From positions 4,345,001 to 4,409,000 of the forward strand of contig JAEVHH010000005.1 of assembly GCA_017607445.1 (NCBI GenBank): DNA of 64,000 nt. The letters are read 5' to 3'. The notes below the pieces were generated by a model. The model had not been told where the DNA came from. It searched no databases and was given only the letters and a program-made list of their open reading frames with translations. The position numbers and the translations under genes were made by a program. Below are positions 11,296-23,900 of the stretch, piece after piece. The DNA comes from Histoplasma ohiense (Eukaryota; Ascomycota; Eurotiomycetes; Onygenales; Ajellomycetaceae). The first letter of the stretch is position 1. Every line of letters starts with the position of its first letter.

Positions 11296-13770
11296 CTACT
11301 CGACAGTAACCGACTTGGCGAGATTACGCGGGAAATCCACATTCAATCCTTCCGCAACAGCCAGCCAATATGCGATCAGCTGCAGGGGAATGACATTCAG
11401 TAGACCCTGCAGACAATCAACCGTCGATGGCACTTCGATGCGCTCGGTTTCCGATGCGGGGAATTCTTCGTCACCTGTGTTGCAGATCACGATTGGTCGG
11501 CCGCGGCGAGCGATTACTGAGATTTGTTAGTTTCTTCTTTCTCTTTCTCTTTCTCTTTTCTTTTCTTTCTTTCTTTCTTTCTTTTTTTTTTTTTTTTGAG
11601 AAGGATTGTACGTACTCTGCTGGTATGCGTTTAGGGATTTCTTGAAGATCCCGTCGCGGGTTAGGATCATGATAATGGGTAGGTTCTCATCGACGAGGGC
11701 GAGGACACCGTGTTTGAGTTCGCCAGACATGACGGCTTCACAGTGCAGGTAGGAGATTTCTTTGATTTTGAGGGCGCCTATACAGGTATTAATCAGCATT
11801 AGACTATTACGGGAAGTAGGCAAAAAGGGGGATCATGAACAGGACGCACCCTCTAAGGCGGTAGAGTATTGACTCCCTCTACCCAACAACAAGAGACTCT
11901 TCTGATTCTTGAAGAATTTGGCACACATTTCCTTAATCGGCTCGCTTAATTTCAGAATCTGGCGGAACTGATCAGATATTTTAGACAGGCCGTCGATGAT
12001 ATCCTCCCGTCGCTTCTGCTTTGAAGCCCGGTCTTCGCTCAGCGATAGCGCAAACATCACCATCGCGACGAACTGCGAGGTATACGCTTTGGTGGACGCA
12101 ACACCGATTTCGGGGCCGGCGTTGATGTGCACACCGCAGTGTGTCAGGAGGGAAATGGACGAGCCAACGACATTGACAATTCCCACTGTCAGCGCGCCAC
12201 GCTCGAGACAGTATCGGAGTGCCATGAGGGAGTCAGCCGTTTCGCCAGACTGGGAGACAAATACACAGGTATCGTCGCGGAAGACGGGGGCTTGTCTGTC
12301 AAGGAAATCAGACGCCAGCTCGACGGCGATGGGGATTTCGGTCAATTCTTCAAAAACACCCCGGACAGCCATGCAAGAGTGGAAACTAGTGCCACAGGCG
12401 ATGAAAATGATACGTCTGCAACGGCGGATGGTAGTGATATACTGTCTTAGTCCACCCAAGGTGACTTTCTTGTTGGCAACATCGAGACGGCCTCGCATTG
12501 TGTTGACAATTGATTCCGGCTGCTCGAAAATTTCCTTTTGCATGAAATGGTCGAATTTGCCCTTCATGATCTCCTGGAGTTCAAGCTCGATGGTCTGGAT
12601 GGCACGGACGTTGGAGGTACCGTCATCCTTAGCAAGACGGTGGATGTTCAATTGACCTTCGAAGATGTGGGCAATGTCATCGTCCTCAAGGTAGAGCACC
12701 TTCTTGGTATGCTCGACGATAGCGGATGGGTCAGAAGAGAGGAAGAACTCAGCAGGCTGGGGGATTCCATCGTCTGATAAGAAGGCACGGGATTGCGAGC
12801 GGCGCAAGAGGGATTTATCTGCGGGTGCCAACAGGCTGGCAGCAGACTTTTTAAGGGCGACATTCTGCGAAGCCTGCTCGGCGGGGAGAGCGCCATCCTC
12901 AGAATATTCGACATCGACAAAGTCCACCTTCATCTTCTTGGTGGTGCGGACACCAATGACAAGGGGAGAACCCTTGCGGGCGGCAATAACTTCGTGAGGG
13001 TAATGGACAGATTTCAGCAGGAGGCCAAAGGCACCCTGCAGCTCCTTGACGACAGCCTTTGCGAGCACGGTGAAATCGATATCCGGATGAAGGTCGTAGA
13101 GGTATTTGGCGAACTTGGCTATGCACTCAGTATCCGTCTCAGTTTCGAAGCGGAAACCCTTGGACTCGAGGAGGGCCTTGAGCTCTTTATAGTTGGTAAT
13201 GATGCCATTGTGGACGACAGAGAATTCCCAGCTAGGGTCAGATCTGGTTGTTGTCAGTTTTATTTAGCCTCCTTAGAGAAAGAGATGTAAAAAAGGAGAG
13301 TAGTCTGTCTACCTGTGGGGATGGCAGTTCAATCTAGAGGGTGGACCGTGGGTAGCCCATCGAGTGTGAGCGATACCAGCATGCGAGTCGAAGGTCTTGG
13401 TGAGATCGAAGTCCGAGTTATCAATAAGTTCTCTCAATTTGGCAACTTTCCCCACTTCCTTAAAAGCGAAGACCTCATTTTTTTTGTCTCCATCCACAGC
13501 CAGACCAGCGGAATCGTAGCCTCTGTACTCGAGTCTTGAAAGGCCTAAAGCCAAGACGTGGGCTGGGTTAGCAGCCAGGCCAGGTTCCCAACACAGGCAA
13601 GACAAAACAAAGGAATCAACCACGCACCATTGACCAAAGTCTGGATGATATAGGCACGGTCTTTTTCAATCAGGTAGTTGATATATCCGAAAATTCCACT
13701 TTTATTGTCAGCTGGGATCATGACACTGGGAGGAGAGAGAGAGGGACATGGGAAGGGTAGCCTACCACAT
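11296..13770 (-). CDS. GFA1: Glutamine:fructose-6-phosphate amidotransferase (isomerising)
   Basis: Makes glucosamine-6-phosphate, the first committed step to UDP-GlcNAc and chitin. Exons (minus): 13770-13766, 13698-13628, 13544-13313, 13243-11850, 11777-11616, 11516-11296; 694 aa, the usual fungal size. The class-II glutaminase domain begins MCGIFGY with Cys2 as nucleophile. That Cys codon is split across the first intron, so exon 1 is just ATGTG. RGYDSAG, HTRWATHG and NCHPHR follow. Two SIS sugar-isomerase domains show CGTSFHS, SQSGETADS, ASTKAYTSQ and LGRGSQY; the C-terminus LAKSVTVE is canonical. A Ser-rich insert (about residues 215-255) between glutaminase and isomerase is typical of eukaryotic enzymes and is a usual site of phospho-regulation. 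Identity is certain; the 5-nt first exon rests on frame and conservation. Confidence 0.96.
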
Positions 13771-14170
13771 GGTTTCTGTATCTTGGCCAGCGAGGTGGGG
13801 TAAATCAAAGGTGACTGATTACGATGTGGAAAAGGGGAAATGGGATATCTTCAACGGAATTGTGACTGCTGAATGATGTGAATGACCTGAATGATCTCAA
13901 TGATCTGAGTGTATGAGGAACGAGTGATGTTGCTGCTGGGATGAGAAGCGCGATAACGGCTGAAAAGCGGGGGATGTTATGGTGGGGGGAGATAGAGCCA
14001 ATAACCGGTGAAGAAGAGAGGGAGAGGGAGAGTAGAGAGCGAGAGACAGAGTCCTAAAAGCGAAGAGGATGAAGATATATAGGCAGACAGTTGCAAAAGA
14101 TCGTTGCGGGAGAGAGAGGGATGTCGGAACTAAATAAGTCCGAATATTGACCCAAATACCGAATATCAAT
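13771..14170. promoter_or_regulatory. GFA1 5' region with pyrimidine-rich leader
   Basis: On the minus strand this region upstream of the GFA1 start is rich in CT runs (13985-14110), typical of strong fungal promoters and leaders. A 90-codon open frame at 13897-14169 (-) is biased in composition, has no recognisable domain and is treated as leader noise. The gene-like composition ends at about 14170, where AT-rich repeat DNA begins. Confidence 0.45.
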
Positions 14171-14839
14171 AAAAATAATTACAGGCAGGATTTATAGGGA
14201 AAAGTATGCTTGCTTATATGAGCAAGGTAATGCTGAGTAACTAACTAACAGCAAAGCATTGGTAAGTTTCATATGATTGAGACATTCCAGGTTTCAAGTT
14301 GTTACAGAGTCTTTGCTAATAGAACCTACCAAATCCTTGATTTGACATACTTCTTTCAGCTGAATAAACATCTGTAATGAAGCTGGATAAGTTACCAGAA
14401 TAGGAAATAATATAAGAAATGAGATGATTAACAAAATGAAAAGGAAATAGATAAAGAAGATGTATGAGAAATTGAGAATGTTAAATTCCTTCTGTCCAAA
14501 TTTATTGTGTTTTTATATTTTATTTTTTGACAAGATCAGTTATATCAACTAATTCTATCTGTTTTATGAATTCTCTTCACTTCTATTGTGATAATGGCTT
14601 GTCAACCCGTCCGCTGGCATGCTGTTTGTAGGCGTCCATTGCACTGAGATATCACCGGATTGTATTCATTCTTGTAACCAATTGCTGTAGATATCAACAT
14701 GATGTAGTTTATTTGTGATAGATGAATCTTCTCTAGTAAGAATGTCAACTGTTTCTTGATTATCACATTGAATTGAAATCTTGTGATCTAGATCAAATCT
14801 CAGATGATCAAAAATTTGTTTCCATCAGATTGACTTCTT
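14171..14839. other. AT-rich CpG-poor stretch, no gene seen
   Basis: Composition resembles the mutated repeat island at the left of the window. One patch near 14598-14665 retains several CpG sites. No reading frame or known repeat could be assigned. Confidence 0.4.
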
Positions 14840-15293
14840 GTCTGTCTATGATATTTGAACTGACAATCATCTATCATTGCAAAAGAAGAGAATGAACTTA
14901 GATAAGAGATTAAAACAATTCTTGATAATAGAATCAATTGCTGTCACTGTGAATATCTTGTTAAATAAATAAAATACAATTACTCAACTTGAAAATCTGC
15001 ATTTATTATGAAAGATACTACTACTTTCAACATCTATAAATTTTTACTCATTTCAGTAGAGAGAGATAATGTGATGAGTTAACACCTGTTAGTAGTTAAT
15101 TTATACAATTAACTTCTCTTCTATATCTATTCATTCTTCTCATTACAATTCTACTTTACATTTATATAGTTTTTAATGATTTCTCTATATAATTTTTCAT
15201 ATTCTCATCACAATTCTATTCTATACTTGTGTAGTTTCTAATAATTCCTCTGTATAACTTTTAATGTTCTTTCATTTCACACTTCACTGTGGC
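14840..15293 (+). mobile_element. Second truncated copy of the LTR retrotransposon
   Basis: 14840-15067 matches the chromodomain-encoding 3' end of the full element (compare CTGACAATCATCTATCAT with 5477-5495). 15068-15293 is the first ~225 bases of an LTR (TGTGATGAGTTAACACC to CTTCACTGTGG), cut off abruptly at 15293. The same family is therefore on both sides of the housekeeping gene block. Confidence 0.7.
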
Positions 15294-15693
15294 ACAAAGA
15301 TTAAAGGTGATTTAAATGACTTATGGTCAGATTATCAGTTATATAAAACTCCAGAGCACCTTCTTTTACTTTATACAAAGTATACAGAGTTAAGATTGAG
15401 ATTGAGAGAGAAATTTGAATTGAAACAGTTAAATTTAAAACTTTTGTTTAACGCGGAGACTGAAGATAAATTTTTGATTGAATATTTGAAAAAGTATAAG
15501 ATTTCAATTGAATAGTTTTATCTGATAATAGAATCAAGTTCTCTTATACATCAAAGTTGTCATCTATATCAGAGTGTTTGATTTATGTTTCGATCAAAGT
15601 TGGAGGCTCAGACATTTAATCACTGATCTAGATTCTGTTTAGACATCTTCTGCAAGTTCTGATACTTCTTTCATATCTCATACATGATCTGCT
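15294..15693 (+). other. AT-rich segment with a short unexplained open frame
   Basis: An 83-codon ATG frame (15264-15515) starts inside the truncated LTR and continues through unrelated AT-rich DNA. The non-LTR part is Leu/Lys/Glu-rich (LYTKYTELRLRLREKFELKQ) and could be a coiled-coil remnant of a degraded gene. I recognise no family. Given its AT content and position in repeat DNA it is probably not an expressed gene. Confidence 0.25.
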
Positions 15694-16140
15694 GAGATGA
15701 AGAAGACGCACCACCAACCCTTCTTTGTGAGGAGGTGCGTGGCAGTTACCCAACCACGGCGGTATATCCCCAGGGGAGTGGTAATAGCGGGATCAGTGCC
15801 AACTGACGTGGTAGTAGCTGGGATTGCACAGAAGTTGGGTTGTGGCAGCAACAACCACGTTCAACGGCGGAGAATCACAAGCTTCGGAATCCCTGCGGTT
15901 AGGCGTGAACTCTAAGCCCCGATTGGCCCCGCCGACGCGGCCACGTCCTGCGCTCTTGGGCGGTGCTCCCGGCGACGCACCCCCTAAGCCCCCCGAGAGC
16001 GCGCCCCTAAACCCAGGCGGATTAGGCGGCTGACCCCTAACCGCGCCCCCTTCAGAAGCAGCCTCTGGATCCCGCAATGGCTGCTTTCGGCCTGGAACAG
16101 TGGAACCGCGACGAAAACTTGTCACTTGGGATCACTAACT
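15694..16140. other. GC-rich, CpG-rich island between repeat patches
   Basis: The base composition jumps: many CpG and long C-runs at 15910-16070, directly beside CpG-free repeat DNA. Both strands are open for about 70-110 codons, but the predicted peptides are Gly/Pro/Arg low-complexity and match nothing I know. Possible origins are the 5' part of a non-LTR element that escaped mutation, or a gene fragment. Unassigned. Confidence 0.35.
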
Positions 16141-17420
16141 AACGCGACTTGGATGCGTTGTCTCGCTTTTCCTTCAGGCTGATCCACCGTCTGTCTGAGC
16201 CTCGGTGAGTCAGTGGCCACGACACTAGCAGAACCCTGGTGGTGATCTCCTATGCTAGCCAATCTCAGGCCACGGAAAATGTACCAGAAGGCCGCAGTCA
16301 ATCAAGAGTCAAGACATTTTCCCTTCAGGCTTCAGCTCCAGACTTACAAAGACGATATTCTCAGTGGAGACCAGGTCCTATTTGTACACATACAAACCCG
16401 TTTGTTCTACAGATGATAGAGCATTAATGATTTGAACTACATCGATCACGGAACGAAGCTGTCAAAGAGCCATTTATTTTCTATTTTTTTTTGGTTGGTT
16501 GAGGCCTTTGAAAACAACCCAGGAACAGCCCACTGAAACACACTCACCACTACTCTGCACCAACGTTACTAACTATACACTCACCCACTCCAACACAGCA
16601 TCGCGCGTGAGGAAGGTTAGGATTATTGTTGGTCAAGGGGTAAGGACCTGGGAAGTATATTATAAAAATAGGTGGAAGTGGGGCGGGCGCAGCTCTCGTC
16701 TACTAGTATTCGTGCATCGGGAAGTACAGTATAAGGACATGACCAAAAAAAAATATTCTCTGGCCAACATCGTTTATTCAGCCCTGGTCCGTATGTATGC
16801 CCTGATTCATCCTCCATTCTTTCCATCGTTGGAATTGTATTGAACTTGAACATATTTAGTTGTCATTCGGGAGCCATTGTCATATATAATCAATTCAGGG
16901 CTGACGGCTGGCGACAGCCCTTCCAATCAGTGAATACCTTTATCAGCAAAGTGACTGAAATGGCAGAGCATAGAAAATTATATATATGGAAATATATATA
17001 TAACTGAAGATGGCAGTTATCCTGTAACTGAGAAACTCATTCCCCCAAGTTGGTCAGCGATTGAGTGGTGCCTATCTCCAATTAATTCCGTCGCTCGCTA
17101 AAACTTGCTTTTTCTCTTAGCAATGCGGCGTTGGGTTGGTAAAAACCTCCCGGATTCCGTATATCCATCTATATTGATATCTCCATGGCGGATCACTAAA
17201 GCGGACTGGGACCGTTGAATTGGGTTCAGGTAATGTATGTTCGTTCGTTAACCCTCCGATCTTTGATTCTCGGCTCGGCTCTAGTGTATATCAATAAAAA
17301 TTCATAGTTATATTTCTCCATCCAGAGATCATAATATACACGCGCCCCGCTCAAATACGCTGTTATCTTGCCATCTTCCAAGGTTTTTACTATTTTTACA
17401 ACTGCAAAAAAGGGGGTCCT
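16141..17420. other. Spacer between the GC island and the MFS gene
   Basis: No convincing gene seen. It contains short AT runs (ATATATAT near 16980-17002). It lies 3' of the minus-strand exporter gene, so it holds that gene's terminator. Confidence 0.4.
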
Positions 17421-18027
17421 CTATGTTAATTCTATGGTCGTCAACGGCTCCTCCTCGCGCTCCCGTCTGTACACACTTCCCTGTCCCGCCTTTCTCGTCC
17501 TCATCCTGCGCGTCCCTTTGATATCGTTTTCATTATCATTATCATTATTGTTATTGTTATTAATATCACCATCATCATCATTATTATTGTTATTGTGGTT
17601 GTCATTGTCATAATTGCCTTCTTTGCCCGTTTCTGCAGCCAACGTAGCCGCCAGCGTCCGTTTCCTCGTCCACGGCATGCAAAGGACAAACGTCAACGCT
17701 AGACAGGCTGCTACTATTGAAAGGTGGAATGTTGCGGAAAAGGAGCTGGACAATTCGTTGAGGATGCGGCTTCTGAGGGGTCCAGATGGCAGAGTTTGAC
17801 TGTCGTTGATATGGTGGCTACCTTTGCTGTCGCTGCTGTTGCCGTATAGCATTGTAGTTGGGTCTGCCAGGAGTATGCGGATCTGGTCCTGTGACAAGTT
17901 CGGAACGCGTTCGAGGCGGTGGGAAAGTGTTTGGATGAAGATTAAAGTTGCGACTTGGGTCGAGGTAGCTCTGAATAATGATGGCTAATAATTAGCTGAG
18001 TTCATGATGCTTGGGGGGGTAATATAA

Positions 18028-18068
<41 letters not shown>

Positions 18069-20064
18069 CATATATACGTACCCTCCCAGAATTTGGAACA
18101 TGTTTATAACTCCCTGCGCATATGGCACATCTCTATCAGCTAGGATTGCCTGTGGACATTCGACCAAACATAACACGCACAACCCGAATCCCAACCCGGC
18201 TAGGACTTGGAATCCGACTATTTCACCCAGGGTTGAGTTGACATCAAACGTTGTGAATAGCCCTGCGGCGATGGCATAGCAGACCACTCCGCTTAAGAAG
18301 AGAATGTTCAGATATTTCAGGACGATTAAAGATAGCATCATGATTATGGAACCAGTGAAGATGGAGAGGACATAAGGGACGGTATGCGTTCCGCTTGAGG
18401 CGGGTGATTTGCCGCGGACGAGCTTTTTTTTTTTTTTTAGATGGTTGTTATTGATGGTTAGCATGAGGCGGCACGATTTTCTTTGACGGGCCGAGGAAGG
18501 GATATCATTTCGCAGCATACCTGAAGATACAAAGGCAAAAATGAAATATGAGTCGCTATTCCGACAGACAAGCTGAACATCAACCCACAGGTCGCCCACA
18601 CCAGGCGCCTGCCAAAGATCCGGATGGGTAACAATGTCTCCGTCAGCGTCAATCGCTGCTGGATAAATAACGCAATTGCTGCGACGATGGCCGCTACGAA
18701 TACGGCACCGACTCTGGCCTTGTTCGGCCGCTGCTTCTGCACCATGTGGAACCCCAGGAGCACACACACGATCATCGCCGTGAGTAGGATCGTTCCTAGG
18801 ATATCTAGCTCCATAAGCCGCTTTTTCCACGTGCTCTTGGTAGTGCTATTGCTACCGCGTGGTATTTTCAACAACACAGCCATGATGGCGACGATGACAG
18901 AACCGATGGGCACATTGATGCCGAAGCACCAGCGCCAGCTGAGATATTGGGTAACGATGCCGCCAAGGAGTGGCCCCAGCACGCTGCTGATTACTGCGTC
19001 CCGCATCAATAAGTTATATGTATAACCTTGTGGTTGGGGTTTCTCTATTTATATGCGAAAAATCACTTGGATCGGCTGGAACTCACCGAGTATAGCTGAC
19101 ACGGCGTTCAGCATAATAGCTCGTGCTTTCGGAGCATAACATGCTGCGAATATTTGGAAGTGCCCGGCTGTGATGCCGGCTGTGCCGATGCCAGCAATGG
19201 TTCTGGCTACAATGAGCAGTGGCGATGAATTGGATAGAGCGGCCATGAGTGAGCCAGCTAGCAAAAAGAAGGGATCATCATTATTATTTCCTCGATAAGG
19301 GTTGGAGGTGCAAAGTTCTCAACGACTTGAAACATACCTTCAAAAAGGAACAGAGATATCAGGTAAACCCGCTTGATGCGCCAGCGAGTATATACCTGCC
19401 CAAATAATGGCTGGAGGACTGCCTGTGGTAGGTAATATGTAGAATTGTACCATCCAATATCACCCAGGGAATGAAACTCTGCTGCGATATTGGGCAATGC
19501 TGTTGCGATAATCGACTCGTCAAGTTGCGTCACAAAGCACGCCAACAGCGCTGCCACTGATACCGTTGCTAATGGCCATCCGCGCAAGTAGCCAGAACCA
19601 TAACCCTGGCGCTGCTCGGCTTCCGCGTCGGGTCGCGGTTCAATCTGATCCTGTCGGCCGGGAGGCGCATACAGACTTGGCCAACGACGCGGCAGCGCGA
19701 GAACAGAGTCTGGGTCATGCTCAGCAAAGTCGATGAAAGAGGAGAGTGGCGGCGACGAGGGCGGGGATGGTAGCTTCTTGTACCAGCGCTGAGAGAGGTT
19801 TCTCAACAACAGGGAAGACGCCCCGCTTCGTCGTCGATTTGAAGGGCGCCTCGCTGATGATGTGTGTCGTGGGATGGAATTCTGGCTTAGATCGAGTTGG
19901 AAGGAAATACTTCTCGATGAATGTGAGCGGGACGGTAGAGTCCCTGTTGTTTCATGCGGTCTCTTCTGTTCCGCGACGGCCTGTTGCGCTGAATGGGCGT
20001 CGTGGCTGCTGTCTGGCTCTGGAGGATAGATGTGGAATTCCAGCGGTTTGGACCCGGAAGTCAT
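17421..20064 (-). CDS. MFS drug:H+ antiporter-type exporter
   Basis: Likely plasma-membrane exporter of the cluster product. Exons (minus): 20064-19338, 19257-19087, 18993-18521, 18422-18082, 17970-17421; 753 aa. After a ~175-residue Ser/Pro/Arg-rich cytosolic N-terminus, the first helix carries LDESIIATALPNIAAEF, the motif of fungal DHA2-type (14-helix) MFS pumps. Helices continue through GWYNSTYYLPQAVLQPLFG, SSVLGPLLGGIVTQ with WRWCFGINVPIG (motif C region), and KSPASSGTHTVPYVL, ending with a last helix near residue 660 and a long hydrophilic tail rich in Asn/Asp encoded by trinucleotide-like repeats (17520-17610). Intron 4 holds a (TA)n microsatellite (about 18020-18061). Toxin and metabolite efflux pumps of this type are common in fungal clusters; the substrate is inferred from location only. 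Confidence 0.85.
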
Positions 20065-20986
20065 TGTACGAATTGTATGATGTGCATCTAGAAGTATATG
20101 TCCCTCATGCCGCTTCGAACGTTCTCGGAAAGGACCTATCTTTTGCTGTTCTTTTTTTTTTTTTTTTTTTTTTTTCTATTATTTTCTCTGCAGCCTTGCG
20201 GATTATGCTGTGCTTTGCTGCTCGTTTACATCATATCACTGAGCTTGCGCTGGTTCAATTCAGCCCGTCAACCTGAAACTTTGGCTCGATATAGATTGAC
20301 CGTAATCCCTCGTTTCTTCTGTTCCTTTGGAAGGACAGAGGGTATCAGGAATCGGAGATAGAGATTGGCCAGCTCTTTGGTGGCATGCGCAGTAAGTTAA
20401 GTAGTACAGTCGAAATAAAGCCAGCGTGAAGGGTTTGTCAGTCAGTCTGCAAAAAAACGATTGACTATTATGATAACTAAAGAGTATTTATGAGAACTCA
20501 CGGGGGTATTGGAAGCGGTCCCTTCGAGTTTTACAGCTCATCTCTCTAAATATAGCTGAATCGACTTAATATCTCGGCGATGCTGTAACGACTAGTAGAA
20601 GTACGGAGTAACCTGAGGTAAATAACTAGCTCAGCGCGCCGTGGTAAGCTAAGCTAATACATGATGTTTCCATTCAATGTAGTTATACTTTACAGGACTA
20701 AATTCGTGGGGATTGGCGGCTGACGGGCTGCAGGGGACGCTATACGCCATATAATGGATGATGTTGCTGCATATTGTTGGGATACGTCATGAACTCTTGT
20801 CCCGCCAAACGATGAAGATAAAACACCAGCTGTTGTAGCTATCTACTGTACGTAAGAACGCAAATACATAAAATAAATCAAACAAATATATCAGGATGCA
20901 GTTCAACTGACCCCTCGCGTAACTCAGCTGCTCAAATATATCTATCACAAAACAACAGAAGCGCGGTTGCATGAGACCGCATGGCG
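20065..20986. other. Spacer between PKS and exporter genes
   Basis: Both neighbours are on the minus strand, so this holds the exporter promoter and the PKS 3' end. It has a ~25-base T-run at 20151-20175 and a GTACGGAGTA motif at 20601-20610. No gene seen. Confidence 0.5.
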
Positions 20987-23900
20987 TTATACGACTTTCA
21001 TGTCTAGATACTTCCGTGCTCTCTCTTCATCCTCCATCATTTTAGTCCATAGCCCATTTGCACATTGCTCCCCCAAACCCAGTATTGTGTTTGCACCAAG
21101 CAACTCTAGGATTGTTACATCGAACCCGAAGGTATGCTTCCACCAGTTCCGCAATTCGATCGCGACTAAGGAATCCACTCCAGCTGCTTCAAGAGAACAG
21201 GATAAATTAATCTCCATATCCTCCGATTTAAGAAGGAAATCAAAGAGCTTTCTGGCGATCTTCTCTGCGAGAAATTCACTGCTGCTAGCTTCCTTGAGGA
21301 TTTCCGGGTTTGCTCTGGCGGCTTGAAGAAATTGGCGTATCTTGTCATCCTCGGCAGATTTGCTGCTGGTGGCCACGTCGTTCTCTTTTCGAGAAACATT
21401 GTGGTATATGGCCATACGGCGGTCCTTCCTCCAGAGCGCGCGGTTGTTCAAGCCTGTGATGTGGTTTGCCAAGCGCATCGCCAGTACAATCTGTGACTTT
21501 TGTACAAAGGAAGAATCGGCTGGAGTCGCCGGAGAATGGTCTGAAGCCGGCCGTGATTGCAATATTGCTAGTTGAACCCCGTCCAGAAGTTCTTGTTCTC
21601 GAATCCCGTAACCGGTTCCGGCTCGCCACTTAGACAGCTGGCCTGGGGTTCTCGCGATGTATCCGACATCTTCGATGACACCAATGTCCAGCACCGACGC
21701 GGGCTTTGAAAGGCTGTGGCGGAACTGGACGAAGGCGTCGAGGAAGGAGTTCGCACTAGCGTAGTTAGCTTGCCCGGGGAATCCCACGATGCCGGAGATA
21801 GAACTGAAAAGAATGAAAAAATCAAGTTCAGCTTGATCCAAGGCCTCATGGAGATTCCAAGTGCCGGTAACTTTCGGCGCTACCGCAGCATTCCAGGCAC
21901 CGTACGTCATTTCCCGGAAAGCCTCGTCCTGAAGTACCATGGAGAGGTGAATTACTCCACGTATGGCTTTCGGGGCTATATTGGTGGCATTCTTCACGAC
22001 GTCCATATCTGAAACATCACCTGCGACAAAATGAACCACACACCCTTCGCTCTCGAACTCACGGCGGGTGTGCTGGTCTGCTTCTCGTTTACCTGCATTA
22101 CGAGAAAGGAACACAAGACTACGAGCGCCATGCTCTATCATCCACGAAGCAATTGCTTTACCAAGCCCTCCCAAGCCTCCGACTAGGAGATATGATGACT
22201 CAGGATCTAGAGCAAGTGGTATACGTGAGGCCATAGTGCCTTTATCTTCGTGACCCTCGTTGTCCAGATCATCTGACACGGCAATGACGATCTTCCCAAT
22301 ATGTTGACCTTTTTGCATGCATCGGATGCCATCCGCCATATGTTTGGCTGGGAACACGTGGATAGGTCGAATGGGCTGGATATTGCCAGCTTCGTATAAG
22401 CTTATCATTTCTTCAAGAAGACTATACTCGACTGTGTTAGTCTGATCTAGCCTAGAGGAGGATCTGGATGGATAAAGGACATCTCTTACCTCTTCGCAAC
22501 AGTGGGCTTTCTATTCACCACCATACTGAGATCAACGCAGCAATACGATCGATTAGCTTCAAAGATGTTCATCGCTAGTTTTGCGCGCCCGTGAAGATCG
22601 CGTTTTCCGATCTCAATCAGCTTGCCAAATTCCGCCACGCACTCCCACGATGCATGCAGGAGTTCTCCAGAAAGCGAATTGAGGACAACATCGACCCCTC
22701 TGCCGTTGGTTTCTTGGAGCAGGGTGTTACGGAACGATGAATCGTGGGAGGAGAAGATGTGAGCCCTTGGGATCCCGAAAGCTGATACCAGATGTTCAAC
22801 CTTTTCTTGATTTCCAACGGTAGCATACACTTCTGCACCTATCATTTGACTGAGCTGAATCGCCGCAATGCCGACTCCACCACAGGCAGAATGGATAAGA
22901 ATAGACTTCAGAGGTAAAGTCAGCAGGTTTATTGAATGGTTCAGTGTACGAATGGTCGCAATCTTACCTGGCCCTTCTCCAAGCGTGCTACATGAATCAA
23001 AGAGTAAATCACAGTCCCATAGACGCAGGGCATCGTCGCCGCATCCTCAAAACTCAGGCCATCAGGGAGTTTGACACAGTACTCAGGGCGAACTCTGACA
23101 GTTGTGGCAAAACACTCCCCAGGAAATGCTGCAACGCGGTCGCCAATACAGAAGGTTTTAACATTTCTACCAACGTGTTTCACCACGCCAGTAATTTCGC
23201 CTCCCCGACCTTTGGCATACGGTTCAATGATACCAAGGGCAAGTATTACGTGCTAAACGGGTTAGATGCAAGGCTTAAATTTTTCAGTGGTTCGAAGGAC
23301 TTACTGTGAAATTTAGCCCCGATGCACGAACTTCGATCTCCACCTCATCCTCACCAAGTTGTTGATCGAAAGTGGCATTAGCCCAAACAAGAGTATTCAA
23401 TCGCCCTGGTTTAACTTTCATGATCTTGTGGGTGCCAGGTCTAGTTTCCTGGAGTTCGTGGTTAACCGAAAATGGATGGAAGCGTCCGAGGTAGACCTTG
23501 CCATCCGAAATGGCGAATTCATAATCCTGGAGAAGGTCACGGTCGCCTTCCGAAGAGCGGAATTTGTCGAAAACGTCGATGATGCGCTCCGAATAGTGAG
23601 GGCTAGTATCGTCAATTTCGCAGGTTGCGATATCCAGCAGTAACTCAGATCTCAGAGTTCGGGCCACTCCGATTGACTGCGCAAATCTCGGGTCCTTGCA
23701 TTTCATCTGGCTAGAACGTGTGATCCAAAGGAAATGGGCGTCCCCAATCGTTGTCATAAGGCTTTGGAATTTTTCAAAAGATTCGGCGGTAATGCCGTGG
23801 AAAAAAGGTCTTTCAGTATCTATCAAGGAGATGATGTCTTCTCCCAGCACTATTTTGTCTTCAAGAGTTCGAGTTGTCACCTCTATGCCTCGTTGCGTCA

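Noticed and set aside
11996..12655. 219-codon open frame on the plus strand inside GFA1
   Set aside because: Antisense shadow of the highly conserved GFA1 coding exon; peptide has no recognisable domain.
13897..14169. 90-codon minus-strand frame upstream of GFA1
   Set aside because: Lies in the pyrimidine-rich leader or promoter; biased composition and no homology recognised.
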